Origin: Puffinus mauretanicus | Lineage: Eukaryota > Chordata > Aves > Procellariiformes > Procellariidae | Direction: 5' to 3' | NCBI GenBank assembly: GCA_023333565.1 | Contig: JAJKFH010004137.1 | Span: forward strand, 186,001 to 250,000 | DNA: 64,000 nt | Shown here: piece after piece, positions 63,254 through 64,000 of the stretch | How positions within the stretch are numbered: the stretch's first letter is position 1 | Layout: every line of letters begins with the position of its first letter | Made by a program: the position numbers and the translations under genes | The notes under the pieces: generated by a model | Databases searched by the model: none | Told to the model about the DNA's origin: nothing | Seen by the model: only the letters and a program-made list of their open reading frames with translations

Positions 63254-64000
63254 CTGAAATATTTGATTTCACAGGCATTAATGGTAGCCTTTCACTTTAG
63301 TCTTTGTGTGAATGTGTTTCTCTTGAACAATGAACTTTCAGTTCCCATTTATAGATGGTCAGACTCCACAATCAGTTGATATATAGTCTGTATCTTAATA
63401 GTGAGAATATGACAGCCCACACTGCTTCCTGGGAACTGATCCCTGGATGATCCGCAGCAACAACTTGGCTCAAACACACCATAGCTCTCCAAGTTAGACA
63501 AACAGGCTTTTCCATGGAAGATGGGGAACTGTGAGAAAGGAGAAATGACGTCCTGCGCTACATGGATTAAGTCCAGTACCTCCAGGTTGTGTAACAACTG
63601 CTAAGTGAATACACAGTAGGTCTGACATTCCTGGAAACACAGATGTACAACACATGCAATTGGTAGAACACGCAAAGTAAGCCTGCACCTCCAAGAGTGT
63701 CAGCCCTCCTACACCCACATACACACAGCACGGCACGTATGAGATTGTTCTAACAGCTGCCGATGCTGGGCTTACGGTCAGGATTTCTGAAGTGGAGCAC
63801 AGAGGGCAGAAGTATCCAGCTATAAGGGATTCAGAAATTTTGGACAATATCTGTAGCCCTCAAAGTCCACCTGAGCAGAACTTCTACATGCAAAAAGAGG
63901 CTAAGCTTGAGGAAACTAGATTTGCAGCAGCCTTCAGGAAAGGTACAATTCATGCTACCAGTAGTAAAATTTTACATTGTGAAACAATTGCAAGTGTTTG
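63254..64000. other. Right end of window, no recognised gene
   Basis: Overlapping minus-strand open frames (63349-63597 and 63494-63847) cover much of this stretch but show no recognisable domain. They partly overlap in different phases and lack clear splice context. Nothing is called. Confidence 0.5.

Noticed and set aside
46000..64000. Searched for ACADM exons, expected near SLC44A5 by synteny in mammals.
   Set aside because: No acyl-CoA dehydrogenase motif was seen on the plus or minus strand; the gene, if syntenic, lies beyond position 64000.
1..64000. CRISPR arrays, tRNA or rRNA genes, bacterial-type operons or defence systems.
   Set aside because: Nothing of the kind was seen; the content is that of a vertebrate nuclear locus.

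Overview
The window is vertebrate nuclear DNA and almost certainly comes from a bird. It is AT-rich, has split genes with ordinary GT-AG introns, and carries CR1 LINE fragments whose 3' ends carry the ATTCTATG-type tandem octamer typical of avian CR1. There is no bacterial-style gene packing, and nearly all long open frames are chance.

The left 37.5 kb holds one recognisable gene on the minus strand: the 5' part of a choline transporter-like gene, best matched to SLC44A5 (CTL5). Eleven coding exons were assembled by hand at positions 37517-37481, 32268-32220, 23419-23346, 15847-15763, 12222-12138, 9342-9214, 8422-8362, 6733-6610, 5381-5298, 2713-2601 and 2172-2041. Every junction is GT-AG, every phase agrees, and together they give one uninterrupted frame of 324 codons from an ATG. 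They cover the cytoplasmic N-terminus, the first membrane segment, the large cysteine-rich extracellular loop, membrane segments 2 and 3, and the start of the next cytoplasmic loop. The last visible exon ends in phase 1, so the rest of the protein (about 380 further residues, going by family length) lies beyond position 1.

The 5' flank (37.5-64 kb) contains a GC-rich CpG island at about 45.44-45.87 kb, which is a candidate promoter or non-coding first exon for SLC44A5. Beyond it are mostly unannotatable AT-rich sequence, an internally deleted CR1 on the plus strand (57.07-57.49 kb), a MIR-like SINE remnant (about 60.1-60.3 kb), a very short CR1 end (61.1 kb), a well-preserved CR1 3' fragment on the minus strand with an open ORF2 tail (61.89-62.61 kb), and one unassigned exon-like segment at 63.16-63.25 kb. 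The introns carry an old, heavily eroded CR1 (about 34.93-35.76 kb), a CR1 3' piece (22.5 kb), MIR-like fragments and small microsatellites.

No tRNA, rRNA, CRISPR array, complete mobile element or second identifiable protein-coding gene was found. No novel multi-gene system was found. The points most worth following are the CTL2-like N-terminus of this SLC44A5 gene, its upstream CpG island, and the unassigned exon-like segment near 63.2 kb.
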